Assembly (NCBI GenBank): GCA_900545735.1
Contig: URAC01000037.1
Location: 1 to 8,486 of the forward strand
DNA length: 8,486 bases
Source of the DNA: an uncultured Bacillota bacterium
GTDB taxonomy: Bacteria; Bacillota; Clostridia; Christensenellales; UBA1242
Direction: 5' to 3'
Shown here: in pieces, positions 1-6,934 of the stretch
Numbering within the stretch: the first letter of the stretch is position 1
How the letters are laid out: every line of letters starts with the position of its first letter
Program-made: the position numbers and the translations under genes
The notes under the pieces: model-generated
Told to the model about the DNA's origin: nothing
The model's database searches: none
Seen by the model: only the letters and a program-made list of their open reading frames with translations

Positions 1-47
1 CTACACGAGCCTTATCGTCGGCAGCGTCAGATGTGTATAAGAGACAG
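1..47. other. Nextera/Tn5 library adapter (artefact)
   Basis: Bases 29-47 are the 19-bp Tn5 mosaic end (AGATGTGTATAAGAGACAG) and 15-28 are the Illumina read-1 tail TCGTCGGCAGCGTC. Bases 7-14 (GAGCCTTA) sit where the i5 index lies, after the CTACAC that ends the P5 primer. This is synthetic sequence left untrimmed. Bases 10-47 are the exact reverse complement of 8449-8486, so the pair could be mistaken for terminal inverted repeats. Biological sequence begins at 48. Confidence 0.98.
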
Positions 48-254
48 GTTTAATACTTGTGCCAATCGCTCTGGGTCACAACGTGCGAGTTCTGCATATG
101 CTTTAATAATAATATAATGTGGAACTCTAACGGACGCTTCCCATTTTGATACGCATTGCTGGTCAGTTTTTCTAAGTGTCTTTTTTTGAATAAAACTTGC
201 CATTTCCTCTTGCGTCTTGCCAAGTTTTACTCGAATTTCATACAATGGGTTCAT
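48..254 (-). CDS. HTH (XRE/Cro-like) regulator, 3' end missing
   Basis: The visible 69 residues look like a helix-turn-helix domain of the XRE/Cro-CI class. Residues 11-22 (LGKTQEEMASFI) match the typical first part, and 31-45 (TDQQCVSKWEASVRV) the recognition-helix part, with a longer than usual linker (QKKTLRK) between them. The start at 254 is chosen because AAAAGGAGG lies 7 nt before the ATG. The reading frame runs into the adapter at 47; the six residues LSLIHI that appear to follow are translated adapter and not protein. It lies last in the visible minus-strand gene series, 231 bp after the Zot-like gene, separated from it by a hairpin-rich gap, so it may be independently transcribed. 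It could control replication or excision genes lying beyond the left end. Its target is unknown, and a short phage regulator or the N-terminus of a larger protein are both possible. Confidence 0.75.
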
Positions 255-322
255 TGTTCTACCTCCTTTTAATTAAGTTTTTTATATTTTTTAAGTTGTT
301 TACGCTTTTTAAGGCATTTTTT

Positions 323-340
323 AGCGCGCTAAAGCGCGCT
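323..340. repeat. Tandem palindromes AGCGCGCT forming a hairpin
   Basis: AGCGCGCT occurs at 323-330 and again at 333-340, separated by AA. Each copy is its own reverse complement, so together they can fold as an 8-bp stem with a 2-nt loop or as two DNA palindromes. This is the most GC-rich spot in a very AT-rich gap, and it begins right at the stop codon of the possible 22-aa peptide. On the minus strand it is followed by an A run, not a T run, so it is not a standard intrinsic terminator for the minus-strand genes. Confidence 0.75.
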
Positions 341-408
341 TATGCGGATAAATTTTTATATTCTAATCCGCTTTTAATCTCATATTGCCTTAATATATCT
401 AACTCCAT
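340..408 (-). CDS. Possible 22-aa peptide between Zot-like gene and HTH gene
   Basis: An ATG at 408 is preceded by TTTAAAAGGA with 7 nt spacing, the same leader found before most larger genes here. It reads 22 codons (beginning MELDILRQYE and ending YKNLSA) to TAA at 340-342. The peptide is charged, has no membrane segment and is not recognised. The same bases hold the 344-371 inverted repeat, so the stretch may be structured non-coding DNA that only looks like a gene. After the TAA the frame stays open to a TAG at the next gene's ribosome site, which may mean a decayed longer gene. The leader is the only positive evidence. Confidence 0.35.
   Translation of the reverse strand: MELDILRQYEIKSGLEYKNLSA
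344..371. repeat. Inverted repeat GCGGAT/ATCCGC
   Basis: GCGGAT at 344-349 pairs with ATCCGC at 366-371 around a 16-nt AT-only-like loop. On the plus strand the right arm is followed by TTTTAAT, so it might act as a weak plus-strand terminator, but no plus-strand gene lies upstream. It is one of a row of hairpins in the gap 255-500. Confidence 0.5.
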
Positions 409-438
409 AATGAATTCCTTTTAAATTTAAATTCGACC

Positions 439-501
439 GCCGAAAAGTCGACGCAAATTTTAGGCAAGCCTTTTAAAATATTGCTTTACGACTTTTTCGG
501 C
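439..501. repeat. Long nested hairpin overlapping the end of the Zot-like gene
   Basis: GCCGAAAAGTCG at 439-450 is complementary to CGACTTTTTCGGC at 489-501 except for one extra base in the A/T run. Inside the loop, AGGC-AA-GCCT at 462-471 makes a second stem, which ATTTT/AAAAT bases can lengthen. The right arm lies within the last codons and stop of the Zot-like gene. There is no T run after the minus-strand hairpin, so a plain terminator is unlikely. In Ff phages a long hairpin just after the last gene of the virion operon is the packaging signal; a like role here is an inference from position and shape only. Confidence 0.6.
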
Positions 502-1604
502 TTTTGTTTTCTCGAATTTTCTGCTCGAATTACACAAAATTTTTTATTCAAAAGTTCTATTCCTTCTGGAGTAGAACGGTCGATTTTAGGATATTTATCT
601 TTAATAATTGTTAAAGAAGTCAACTTTCTTTCAAAAGCATATTCCTTCTCTTCACAATCATAATGTGACATTATGTCACCCCAGAATCTAAATTTTCTAA
701 ATCTCGCACCTTCAACAATTTCATTTCCACCTAAAGTAAATAATCTCTTAAAAATATTTAACTTTGGAGAAATATATGGTAATAACGGTCTTTTATTAGC
801 AACAGCTAAATTAAAATCTGAATAATACCAAGTTTTAAATACTGTTAAAAATGGTATTTTTATAAATTTTAATTTGCCATTACTATCTCTCTTAAACCAC
901 CAATAACACCAAGAATAAGTAACTTTTGGAATATGAAACCAAACTTCAACTAGATTCTTTAAACGAATACTTAAAGAAACTACGTTATGATTTGTTCCAA
1001 TAACGGTCAATTTATGATGACCTTGCTTTCGCAAACCTTCTTCCAAATAAGGCGGCATTGCGCCATCTTTTCCATCATAAACACTACCATTTTCATCCTG
1101 AACAATAACCATTCCTCTATATAATCTAGGAACTTGTCTTTGACCATTTGGAACACCAAAATCTTCAATCTCAAGTCCATAATTTCTAACTGGCTTTTCG
1201 CCTGGAAGTTGTAAATCTATTCCTAAATTTGCACAAACTGGTGTATCCGGATAAGGCAAATCAAAACCTTTCTGATTTCTGCTTTTAACATAATCATTCA
1301 TTATGTTAAATAACTTTTTATGATGATGCGCTGCAATCGCTAAAAATACAGCAAATTTAGATTTTCCACGCCTTCGTTTTCCTGATATTTGTATAGAATT
1401 TGCATCATCTATTAATTCCCATGCACTCTGAAAAGATTTTGTATCGTGCAAGTTTAACCAATTTAAAAAAGGTTTATCTAAATTAATTAATTTTAAAATT
1501 ATTAAAATAGGCAGTAATAGCAATATTCCAGCCAACATTATAGGCAAAAATGCTATTTCAATAATTAATTTAATTATTATTAATATCCACCTAATTAAAA
1601 ACAT
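486..1604 (-). CDS. Zot/pI-like filamentous-phage morphogenesis ATPase
   Basis: This 372-aa protein is the best family match in the window. Residues 4-40 are almost wholly hydrophobic and should form one membrane span or a tight hairpin. Residues 75-82 (GKRRRGKS) are a Walker A loop; 164-171 (GMVIVQDE) fit a Walker B strand with D170 and E171; 121-131 (TPVCANLGIDL) resembles the segment after the first core strand in Zot proteins; and 187-218 has the Zot pattern of LEEGLRKQGHH followed by a strand and polar turn (TVIGTNHN). Zot/pI proteins sit in the inner membrane and use ATP to drive assembly and export of filamentous virions. In M13 pI and cholera Zot the membrane span follows the ATPase domain, whereas here it precedes it. 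The ATG is 3 nt after the preceding gene's stop, with a weaker GAGGGG ribosome site, so translation is probably coupled. A conjugation-type or other P-loop ATPase is the main alternative. Confidence 0.78.
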   Translation of the reverse strand: MFLIRWILIIIKLIIEIAFLPIMLAGILLLLPILIILKLINLDKPFLNWLNLHDTKSFQSAWELIDDANSIQISGKRRRGKSKFAVFLAIAAHHHKKLFNIMNDYVKSRNQKGFDLPYPDTPVCANLGIDLQLPGEKPVRNYGLEIEDFGVPNGQRQVPRLYRGMVIVQDENGSVYDGKDGAMPPYLEEGLRKQGHHKLTVIGTNHNVVSLSIRLKNLVEVWFHIPKVTYSWCYWWFKRDSNGKLKFIKIPFLTVFKTWYYSDFNLAVANKRPLLPYISPKLNIFKRLFTLGGNEIVEGARFRKFRFWGDIMSHYDCEEKEYAFERKLTSLTIIKDKYPKIDRSTPEGIELLNKKFCVIRAENSRKQKPKKS

Positions 1605-1607
1605 TTA

Positions 1608-3374
1608 TTATGCCCCTCTATAATACACAACTAAATCTGAAGGACAACCAGTAAAATCAAAAGTTACACCCTGTGCAGTTGATGGTAAAGATAAATAATG
1701 CAAATCATAACAATTTAAAAAAGCATTTGCAGCTATTGTTATTCCATCTGAAACATATATATAATTTACATTAGATACGCCACTAAAAGCATTGTTATTA
1801 ATTTCTTTTACTGTCTTATTATTGTTTATATTTGGCACATAAACTTTTGTTGTATCTTGAAAAATATTGGATATTCCATTTGAACATCCTTTTACATTAT
1901 AATAAGCTGGCGAAAATGAAGTTGTATTTCCACTACTTGAATATCCCTGAAAACTTAAACTTTTGGTCACATTTGTAATTTCTTTAACTAAACCACATAC
2001 AGAACAAGTCATTGTATTATTTAAATAATCATAACTTGAATCAGTATATGTGTGGTGAGAAGGAACTGCTTTTAATTGCTCAAATCCACAAACAGAACAA
2101 GTTCTCTTTTCTTCTCCAGCTGTCGTACAAGTATATTGAACTACTGTTTCATATTCACCATAAGTATGAGCGTGAACAGAAACATCTTCTTCATTGATTT
2201 TTGATGCTTCCATTCCACCATAAACTAATAAATTTGTCGTTGTGTCGTAATACAAATACACTTCACTTGTATCATCTGGATTAACATATAAATTTAAATG
2301 ATTCCCTTCTAACGTATTTGCGTTTAAATTGAATAATTCATAATCTGTTGTGGTTTCATATTTGCCATCAACTTTTATTGCTTCCGCAAGTTCAAAAGTC
2401 GTTTCCGTCATTCGAATAACCCAAGTACCTGCTCCTTCAATGTCATAAAGCCAATAGCCATCATATTCATAATTTACGGGACTTTCATATGTAATTACAT
2501 TTGAATATATATAATCACCAGCTCCTGAGTCATACATAATTTTAAGTTCATATGTTTTCCCTGTTTCCATTGGCATATATTCTATTGTTAAAAGCGTTGT
2601 TAAATCAAAACTTGTTACATTGCCAATAACATATGATGCTGTTACATCTGAACCTACTTCAGTATAGTACAAATTAATTGTGCCTTCAGATGGATTGATT
2701 TCTGGAATTAATAATAAATTTTCTTCAATTTCAATTACAACATCTAATTTCGATATCGCTTCAGTTTCTTCAGTATCACATCTTGTACAAGTTCTATGTT
2801 TTGAACCTTCTTGTGTGTAGGTTGGGTCAACATCAATTTCCCATTCGCCAAATTCGTGGCCAAGGGCTGAACTTCCTTCAACTTTCGTTAATTGAACTTC
2901 GCCACAACGCGAGCAAGTTTCCTTGTCGAATGCTGGAGATGTACAAGTTGCGGGTATCCTTTCCGCATTACTTCCGCCAATAGTTATTTGGTCAAAAGTA
3001 TGACCAATACCAAGAATTGAAAATGTTTCTTCTTCGCCACATATTTCACATTGTAAATGTCTTGTAATTCCAATACATTCATTTCCTTCTTCGCTAATTA
3101 TTGTAAAACTATGGGCTGTTGCTGCTATTGTTCTAGTTTCAGTTTCTCCACATTCACAGGTCCTTTGCTCTTGTCCTTCTTCAGCGCAAGTTGCAGCTGT
3201 TATTACTTGCCATTCGCCAAAAGTATGTTCATGCGGTTCTTCCGGTTGCTCTTGCTCAATGTTGTTTTCAGCTTTCGCTGTTAAATTTCGACTTAAAAAT
3301 ATTGAACCAACTAACAATGAACAAGAAATTATTAATGTTATAAATATTGTTAATAAAATTTGTTTCTTTGTCAT
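1608..3374 (-). CDS. Secreted Cys-rich repeat protein with BspA-like LRR end; candidate adsorption protein
   Basis: Residues 6-27 form a signal-type hydrophobic segment, and AKA at 33-35 before E36 is a plausible signal peptidase I site, so the 588-aa product is probably exported. Residues 50-208 hold about four repeats starting H-x-F-G-E-W or similar and carrying close Cys pairs (CEC 73-75, CEIC 109-112, CSRC 154-157, CTRC 196-199). Two more follow at about 403-465 (CSVC 426-429 and 457-460). Residues 210-395 are a beta-rich section of unknown type. Residues 500-588 (TVKEINNNAFSGVSN, then LHYLSLPSTA) resemble BspA-type leucine-rich repeats. Such modules are common in surface proteins of gut Firmicutes. 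Placed just before the Zot-like ATPase, it may be a minor virion protein for host binding, but that role is inferred. A good AAAAGGAAGG site precedes the ATG, 14 nt after the upstream gene. Confidence 0.72.
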   Translation of the reverse strand: MTKKQILLTIFITLIISCSLLVGSIFLSRNLTAKAENNIEQEQPEEPHEHTFGEWQVITAATCAEEGQEQRTCECGETETRTIAATAHSFTIISEEGNECIGITRHLQCEICGEEETFSILGIGHTFDQITIGGSNAERIPATCTSPAFDKETCSRCGEVQLTKVEGSSALGHEFGEWEIDVDPTYTQEGSKHRTCTRCDTEETEAISKLDVVIEIEENLLLIPEINPSEGTINLYYTEVGSDVTASYVIGNVTSFDLTTLLTIEYMPMETGKTYELKIMYDSGAGDYIYSNVITYESPVNYEYDGYWLYDIEGAGTWVIRMTETTFELAEAIKVDGKYETTTDYELFNLNANTLEGNHLNLYVNPDDTSEVYLYYDTTTNLLVYGGMEASKINEEDVSVHAHTYGEYETVVQYTCTTAGEEKRTCSVCGFEQLKAVPSHHTYTDSSYDYLNNTMTCSVCGLVKEITNVTKSLSFQGYSSSGNTTSFSPAYYNVKGCSNGISNIFQDTTKVYVPNINNNKTVKEINNNAFSGVSNVNYIYVSDGITIAANAFLNCYDLHYLSLPSTAQGVTFDFTGCPSDLVVYYRGA

Positions 3375-3388
3375 TCTTCACCTTCCTT

Positions 3389-4969
3389 TTAATTTTTTAC
3401 GTTAAATGTAACATTTGAATATACAAGTTCTGAAGGTACTTGAGTTAAAACATTTCCTGAATAAGAAATTGTTCCATTACTAAAATAACAATTTGCACCT
3501 TTAATATTATTTTTTGTATCAGCAAATATATCTAACTCATTATTTCCTTGTACATCTACATTTATATTAAATTGATTTAATGTTAAAGAATAATCTCCAC
3601 CTGATAAGAAGCCAACAATAACACCTGAATAACAAACATCTCCATTTATTGTTAAACTACCATTAAAATTAATATTTTCTAGTATTGTATCTGCATATCC
3701 TAATCTTCCAAAAACTGAACCAACATAGGAATATGTGGAAGCATAATTTGTTGTAGGTTCACACTTAACATTACAATTTAATGTAATATTTGTTACATTT
3801 ACATAATAAGCAAACGCATTACCAATTAACCCACCAACAGTCATATCTCCAGAAATATTGCCTGATATATAAATATTATCAATAACACTTCTTTCAACTA
3901 CATCATCTGTAATTGGAGAACCAACATAATATGCAACTAAACCTGCTGTGTTCCCTTGACCATTATTTGTTGTTATATTGATATTTACTAATCTAATATT
4001 TATCAAAGTAGCACAATTAGCCCTTCCAATAAATGCATTTCGTGCATCACTTCTTATGCTTGTTAAATTTCTAATTTCATAATTATTTCCGTTATATGTT
4101 CCTTCAAAGAAATTATTATCACTAATTGATATAGGTGTATATTCAACATTTTGCATTTCAATATTTGCAGTTTGTAATATCGTATATCCATTAAATGTTA
4201 ATGTTTGTGATAATTCTGAAAATTTGTTTAATTCTTCAGGTGTAGAAATTGAATAAGTCCTAATATCTGAATTTTCGTCAAATTCTAAAATTGAATAATA
4301 ACTTTCTTCAAAAACTGCATAAAAATTTGTATTTTCTGTTATTTGATAAGAACCCAAATTAACAATTGTAGCCCTATCTATAGACCAACCTTTAAAGGTA
4401 TATTTAACATTACCAGTTTTAGTTGGGATATAATCTTGAGTTACAACTTCGCCAATTTTTACAACTTTAGCAGAAACAGCTTCATCATCTACATAAAATA
4501 CTGCTTCAAAAGTTTGACCTTCATAAGCTTGATAAGCTTTTAAAAGTTCATTCAATCTTGAAATTTCAGAATTTAATTCAGCTATTTGCGCATTTAAACT
4601 TTGAATTTCTAAATTTTTGTCAATTATAATTTGCTCATTTTCGCTTTTATTCTCTAGTAATTCATTGTTTGCATTCGTGAGTTCCGTAACTCTATTAGTT
4701 AATTCTGTTACACTTTTTGTTTTGGTATCTAATTGCGCTTTTAAGTCTTGTAATTGTTTCTCTAATTCTTGCAAACTATTAGCGCCTTCTAAATATCCTT
4801 CTTTTTTTGCATTTTCTAAATCTGTTGAAGTGTAAAGCCCTGTTCCATTTAATCCTTCTTGAACTTTTTCATAATTCGTTACACCCCAATAAATCAAAAA
4901 TGCAATACCAACTAACAAAAGAATTATTAATGATATTATTAAGCCCTTTTTAGCATTTTCGCTCATCAT
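3389..4969 (-). CDS. Membrane-anchored coiled-coil, InlB-like and GLUG-like surface protein
   Basis: The 526-aa product has an N-terminal membrane span (about 9-29) without a clear cleavage site, so it is likely anchored with most of the chain outside. Residues 64-147 form a long heptad-like coiled coil (repeated LTNRVTELTNANNELL-type pattern). Residues 150-222 match the InlB B-repeat/Listeria-Bacteroides type, with the marker TFKGWSID at 191-198 and ending NFYAVFEE. Residues 239-526 form a likely beta-helix: FEGTYNGNNYEIRNL at 288-302, AGLVAYYVG at 342-350 and VGGLIGNAF later resemble GLUG-type repeats. The order anchor, stalk, spacer, binding domain suits an adhesin or phage fibre-like protein. 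The first ATG overlaps the upstream TGA as ATGA, and the second ATG directly after it is better spaced from AAAAGGAG, so either may be used. A host adhesin carried by a mobile element is the alternative. Confidence 0.72.
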   Translation of the reverse strand: MMSENAKKGLIISLIILLLVGIAFLIYWGVTNYEKVQEGLNGTGLYTSTDLENAKKEGYLEGANSLQELEKQLQDLKAQLDTKTKSVTELTNRVTELTNANNELLENKSENEQIIIDKNLEIQSLNAQIAELNSEISRLNELLKAYQAYEGQTFEAVFYVDDEAVSAKVVKIGEVVTQDYIPTKTGNVKYTFKGWSIDRATIVNLGSYQITENTNFYAVFEESYYSILEFDENSDIRTYSISTPEELNKFSELSQTLTFNGYTILQTANIEMQNVEYTPISISDNNFFEGTYNGNNYEIRNLTSIRSDARNAFIGRANCATLINIRLVNINITTNNGQGNTAGLVAYYVGSPITDDVVERSVIDNIYISGNISGDMTVGGLIGNAFAYYVNVTNITLNCNVKCEPTTNYASTYSYVGSVFGRLGYADTILENINFNGSLTINGDVCYSGVIVGFLSGGDYSLTLNQFNINVDVQGNNELDIFADTKNNIKGANCYFSNGTISYSGNVLTQVPSELVYSNVTFNVKN

Positions 4970-5601
4970 AAATCTCCTTTTAATTCTGCAATATTTAATC
5001 GGAATCCATAATCGCTAAAATATTGCATCAAAAATTCTGCTTGTTCTGCACCTTCAGTTGATAATTTTAATTTCGTTTTATTGCTTAAAAACTCAACTAA
5101 AATTTTTAATTCTGATGTGCAAATTTGATTATTATTAGTATCGTAAAAGTCTACTTCAATTTCAGCTGATACTGAACCTGATGTTATTACTGCATTGAAT
5201 AAAATGTAATCATTCATTTTAACTTCATACTGTTTTTCAATGCCGTTAAAATCTTCAACTTTTGTCAAATCTATTTCAAAAGTGTAGATATTGCTATCAC
5301 CCACTTTTGCTAAGGTCACGCTTGAACTTTTATATTCAAAGCTTTGTGTTACAAATTGATTTTGAATGTCTATTTGTCCATTTATATAACTCTTAGAAGT
5401 AACTTCTTTATATAATTGAATTCCACAAACTAAGCCTCCAATTATTATCGCTCCAGTTATAATGTAGAAAACTACTTTTTTACCACCTTCACTTTTTAAT
5501 AATATTGCAAGGCCTATACAAATAGCTATTCCAATTGCACAATATATAACAACAGATATTATTCGTTCAAAAGTCGCTAAACAAAGTAATTGATTTATCA
5601 T
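4966..5601 (-). CDS. Two-span membrane protein with an exposed domain, unknown family
   Basis: I do not recognise this 211-aa protein. Residues 12-36 and 43-63 are two hydrophobic spans joined by a short basic loop (KSEGGKK), which by the positive-inside rule should be cytoplasmic. Both ends should then face outwards, with a roughly 145-residue beta-rich domain after the second span. Its ATG overlaps the stop of the upstream gene (ATGA), with GAGGAGG 6 nt before the start lying inside that gene, and its own TGA overlaps the next ATG. Both joins suggest coupled translation and matched amounts. In a filamentous-phage reading it could be a minor coat or tip protein, or a membrane partner of the Zot-like ATPase; this is position-based only. 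Confidence 0.65.
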   Translation of the reverse strand: MINQLLCLATFERIISVVIYCAIGIAICIGLAILLKSEGGKKVVFYIITGAIIIGGLVCGIQLYKEVTSKSYINGQIDIQNQFVTQSFEYKSSSVTLAKVGDSNIYTFEIDLTKVEDFNGIEKQYEVKMNDYILFNAVITSGSVSAEIEVDFYDTNNNQICTSELKILVEFLSNKTKLKLSTEGAEQAEFLMQYFSDYGFRLNIAELKGDL

Positions 5602-6860
5602 AGGATTACCTCCTCAAATTCAGAGTTAATCGCGTTTTCTTCAATGTTTAACAAAATTGTACTTTCGTGCTCTAATTTCTTTAATTTTGTGTCTTTTAAT
5701 GAATTATCTAAAAAGTTTATAGTCTTAGAACCTGTCAATGTAATTTTGTTTAATGTAACGCCTTCAAAAGCATTGAAATCAAAACCGACAAAATTTATTT
5801 CATTATCTGTGAAATAGCTTGAATTAACATCAATTTTAATGTTTATTTCCGCTCTTGGCATTTTGCTTAAAGTCTCTTTTGTCGCTACAGATAAATATGC
5901 AACTTCTCCTTCGTAAACTTCACTAGTTCTAAATAACAAATCTTTTTCTGTTAATGTATAAACAATCCTTTCTTGCCAATAAGTTGTATCGATTGATGTA
6001 TCTTCACCATATTTTGAATTGCAATTAATTTGTCCAAATAAAGATTGTGATGCCCTTGTTACTCCGTTTGCTTCATAATGGAATTTCAAAACTGCATAAT
6101 TAAATATTTGGTCAGTTATGTTGTCTTCAACAAATTTACCTTTTGCTTCATCAAAAGCATAAACAGTAAAATATTTCGACAAGTTCAACGTTATGTAATA
6201 GTCGCCATAACCTCGTGAATTTGTTTTAACTGCGTTCATTACATCACCAAAAACAGCTGCCCAAAAATAGTAATAAGTTACTTCATATTTAATTAACCAA
6301 CCTTCAGTGCTTGTAGTTGTTCCTGTCAATTGAATTTGATATGGCTTATTATCTATTTTGATAATTAACTTAGCATTCCTATTTAATTGTGTTGCTAAAT
6401 TACCACCATTCCATGTAGTCATGTTTGTTGTGTCGTAATAAGTGAAGCCAGAATTTACATATTCTTGAATTTCTTCTTCTGTTTTGCTATTGCCACAAAC
6501 TAAATTATATGAACCTAAATGTTGCATTCCTGTAGAACGGCAAGCTGTATGTTCCAGAGAATAATCTGTAAAATAATTTAATTTCATTTCATATAGCTCT
6601 TCACCATTTTTATTGACATTATCTAAAACATTGGCATGAAATAAATATCTATTCTCGTAATATTCAATCTCAGCTTCAGATAATTCTTGTTTATCTTTTA
6701 TTTCTAAAATATCGACTGGTGCTTGGTCACTTATATAGTTGATTCCAACAGTCGTTTCTTTTATAAATAACTTGAAATATGCAAATAAGCCAATCGCTAT
6801 CATTGCTATGATTGTTAGTATAATTAAAAGAATATTTACTATCTTTTTTCCTACTTCCAT
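5598..6860 (-). CDS. Single-span membrane protein with large exposed domain, unknown family
   Basis: Read from the ATG at 6860, this protein has 420 residues. I prefer this start because AAAAGGAAGG lies just before it; a TTG-initiated extension to 6908 would begin inside a terminator hairpin and has no ribosome site. Residues 7-29 form a membrane span after a basic N-terminus (MEVGKK), so residues 35-420 should be outside. That part is rich in Tyr, Thr and Asn, has three cysteines (107, 122, 280) of which 107 and 122 could form a disulphide, and has no motif I know. It is the first gene after the terminator that follows the 76-aa membrane protein, the position of gene III (adsorption protein) in M13/f1. 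A minor coat or adsorption role is therefore possible but unsupported by sequence similarity. Confidence 0.68.
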   Translation of the reverse strand: MEVGKKIVNILLIILTIIAMIAIGLFAYFKLFIKETTVGINYISDQAPVDILEIKDKQELSEAEIEYYENRYLFHANVLDNVNKNGEELYEMKLNYFTDYSLEHTACRSTGMQHLGSYNLVCGNSKTEEEIQEYVNSGFTYYDTTNMTTWNGGNLATQLNRNAKLIIKIDNKPYQIQLTGTTTSTEGWLIKYEVTYYYFWAAVFGDVMNAVKTNSRGYGDYYITLNLSKYFTVYAFDEAKGKFVEDNITDQIFNYAVLKFHYEANGVTRASQSLFGQINCNSKYGEDTSIDTTYWQERIVYTLTEKDLLFRTSEVYEGEVAYLSVATKETLSKMPRAEINIKIDVNSSYFTDNEINFVGFDFNAFEGVTLNKITLTGSKTINFLDNSLKDTKLKKLEHESTILLNIEENAINSEFEEVIL

Positions 6861-6874
6861 ATCCTTCCTTTTAA

Positions 6875-6886
6875 GCCCTATAGGGC
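6875..6886. repeat. 12-bp perfect palindrome before the 420-aa gene
   Basis: GCCCTATAGGGC is a perfect palindrome lying directly upstream of the ribosome site of the 420-aa gene. It could fold as a 4-bp stem with a TATA loop, be a protein-binding site, or simply be chance. It lies between the terminator and the next gene. Confidence 0.4.
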
Positions 6887-6894
6887 GAGTTTGT

Positions 6895-6922
6895 AAAAAA
6901 AAGGCCAAGACCGCTATTGGCC
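6895..6922 (-). terminator. Intrinsic terminator after the 76-aa membrane protein gene
   Basis: On the minus strand GGCCAA (6922-6917) and TTGGCC (6908-6903) pair around an 8-nt loop and are followed at once by eight T residues (6902-6895). It starts 12 bp after the stop of the 76-aa gene and lies before the 420-aa gene. The plus strand also has a T6 run at 6927-6932 after the hairpin, so it may work both ways. If it is leaky, the genes before it would be expressed far more than those after it, as with the terminator after gene VIII in M13/f1. Confidence 0.8.
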
Positions 6923-6934
6923 AGCCTTTTTTAA

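Noticed and set aside
197..424. Plus-strand reading frame across the left gap and the HTH gene
   Set aside because: No ribosome site, T-rich low-complexity translation, and it runs opposite to better-supported genes.
255..485. A XerCD dif-like attachment site for phage integration
   Set aside because: AT-rich stretches such as 384-400 were examined, but none shows the two recognisable half-sites of a dif sequence.
1671..3230. CRISPR-like or DNA-level tandem repeat from the recurring Cys motifs
   Set aside because: The repeats are visible at protein level only; unit lengths and DNA sequences vary and there are no spacers.
2012..4835. Several plus-strand reading frames of 60-75 codons inside the surface-protein genes
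   Set aside because: They are antisense to genes with good starts and domain matches, have no ribosome sites, and are Cys/Ser/Phe-rich as expected of antisense to such coding sequence.
4966..5601. Use of TGA as tryptophan, which would fuse the 420-, 211- and 526-aa genes
   Set aside because: Tryptophans in these proteins are coded by TGG, and each TGA overlaps a well-placed ATG with its own ribosome site.
6861..6908. A 16-residue N-terminal extension of the 420-aa protein from a TTG start
   Set aside because: The TTG lies inside the terminator stem and has no ribosome site, while the internal ATG has AAAAGGAAGG directly before it.
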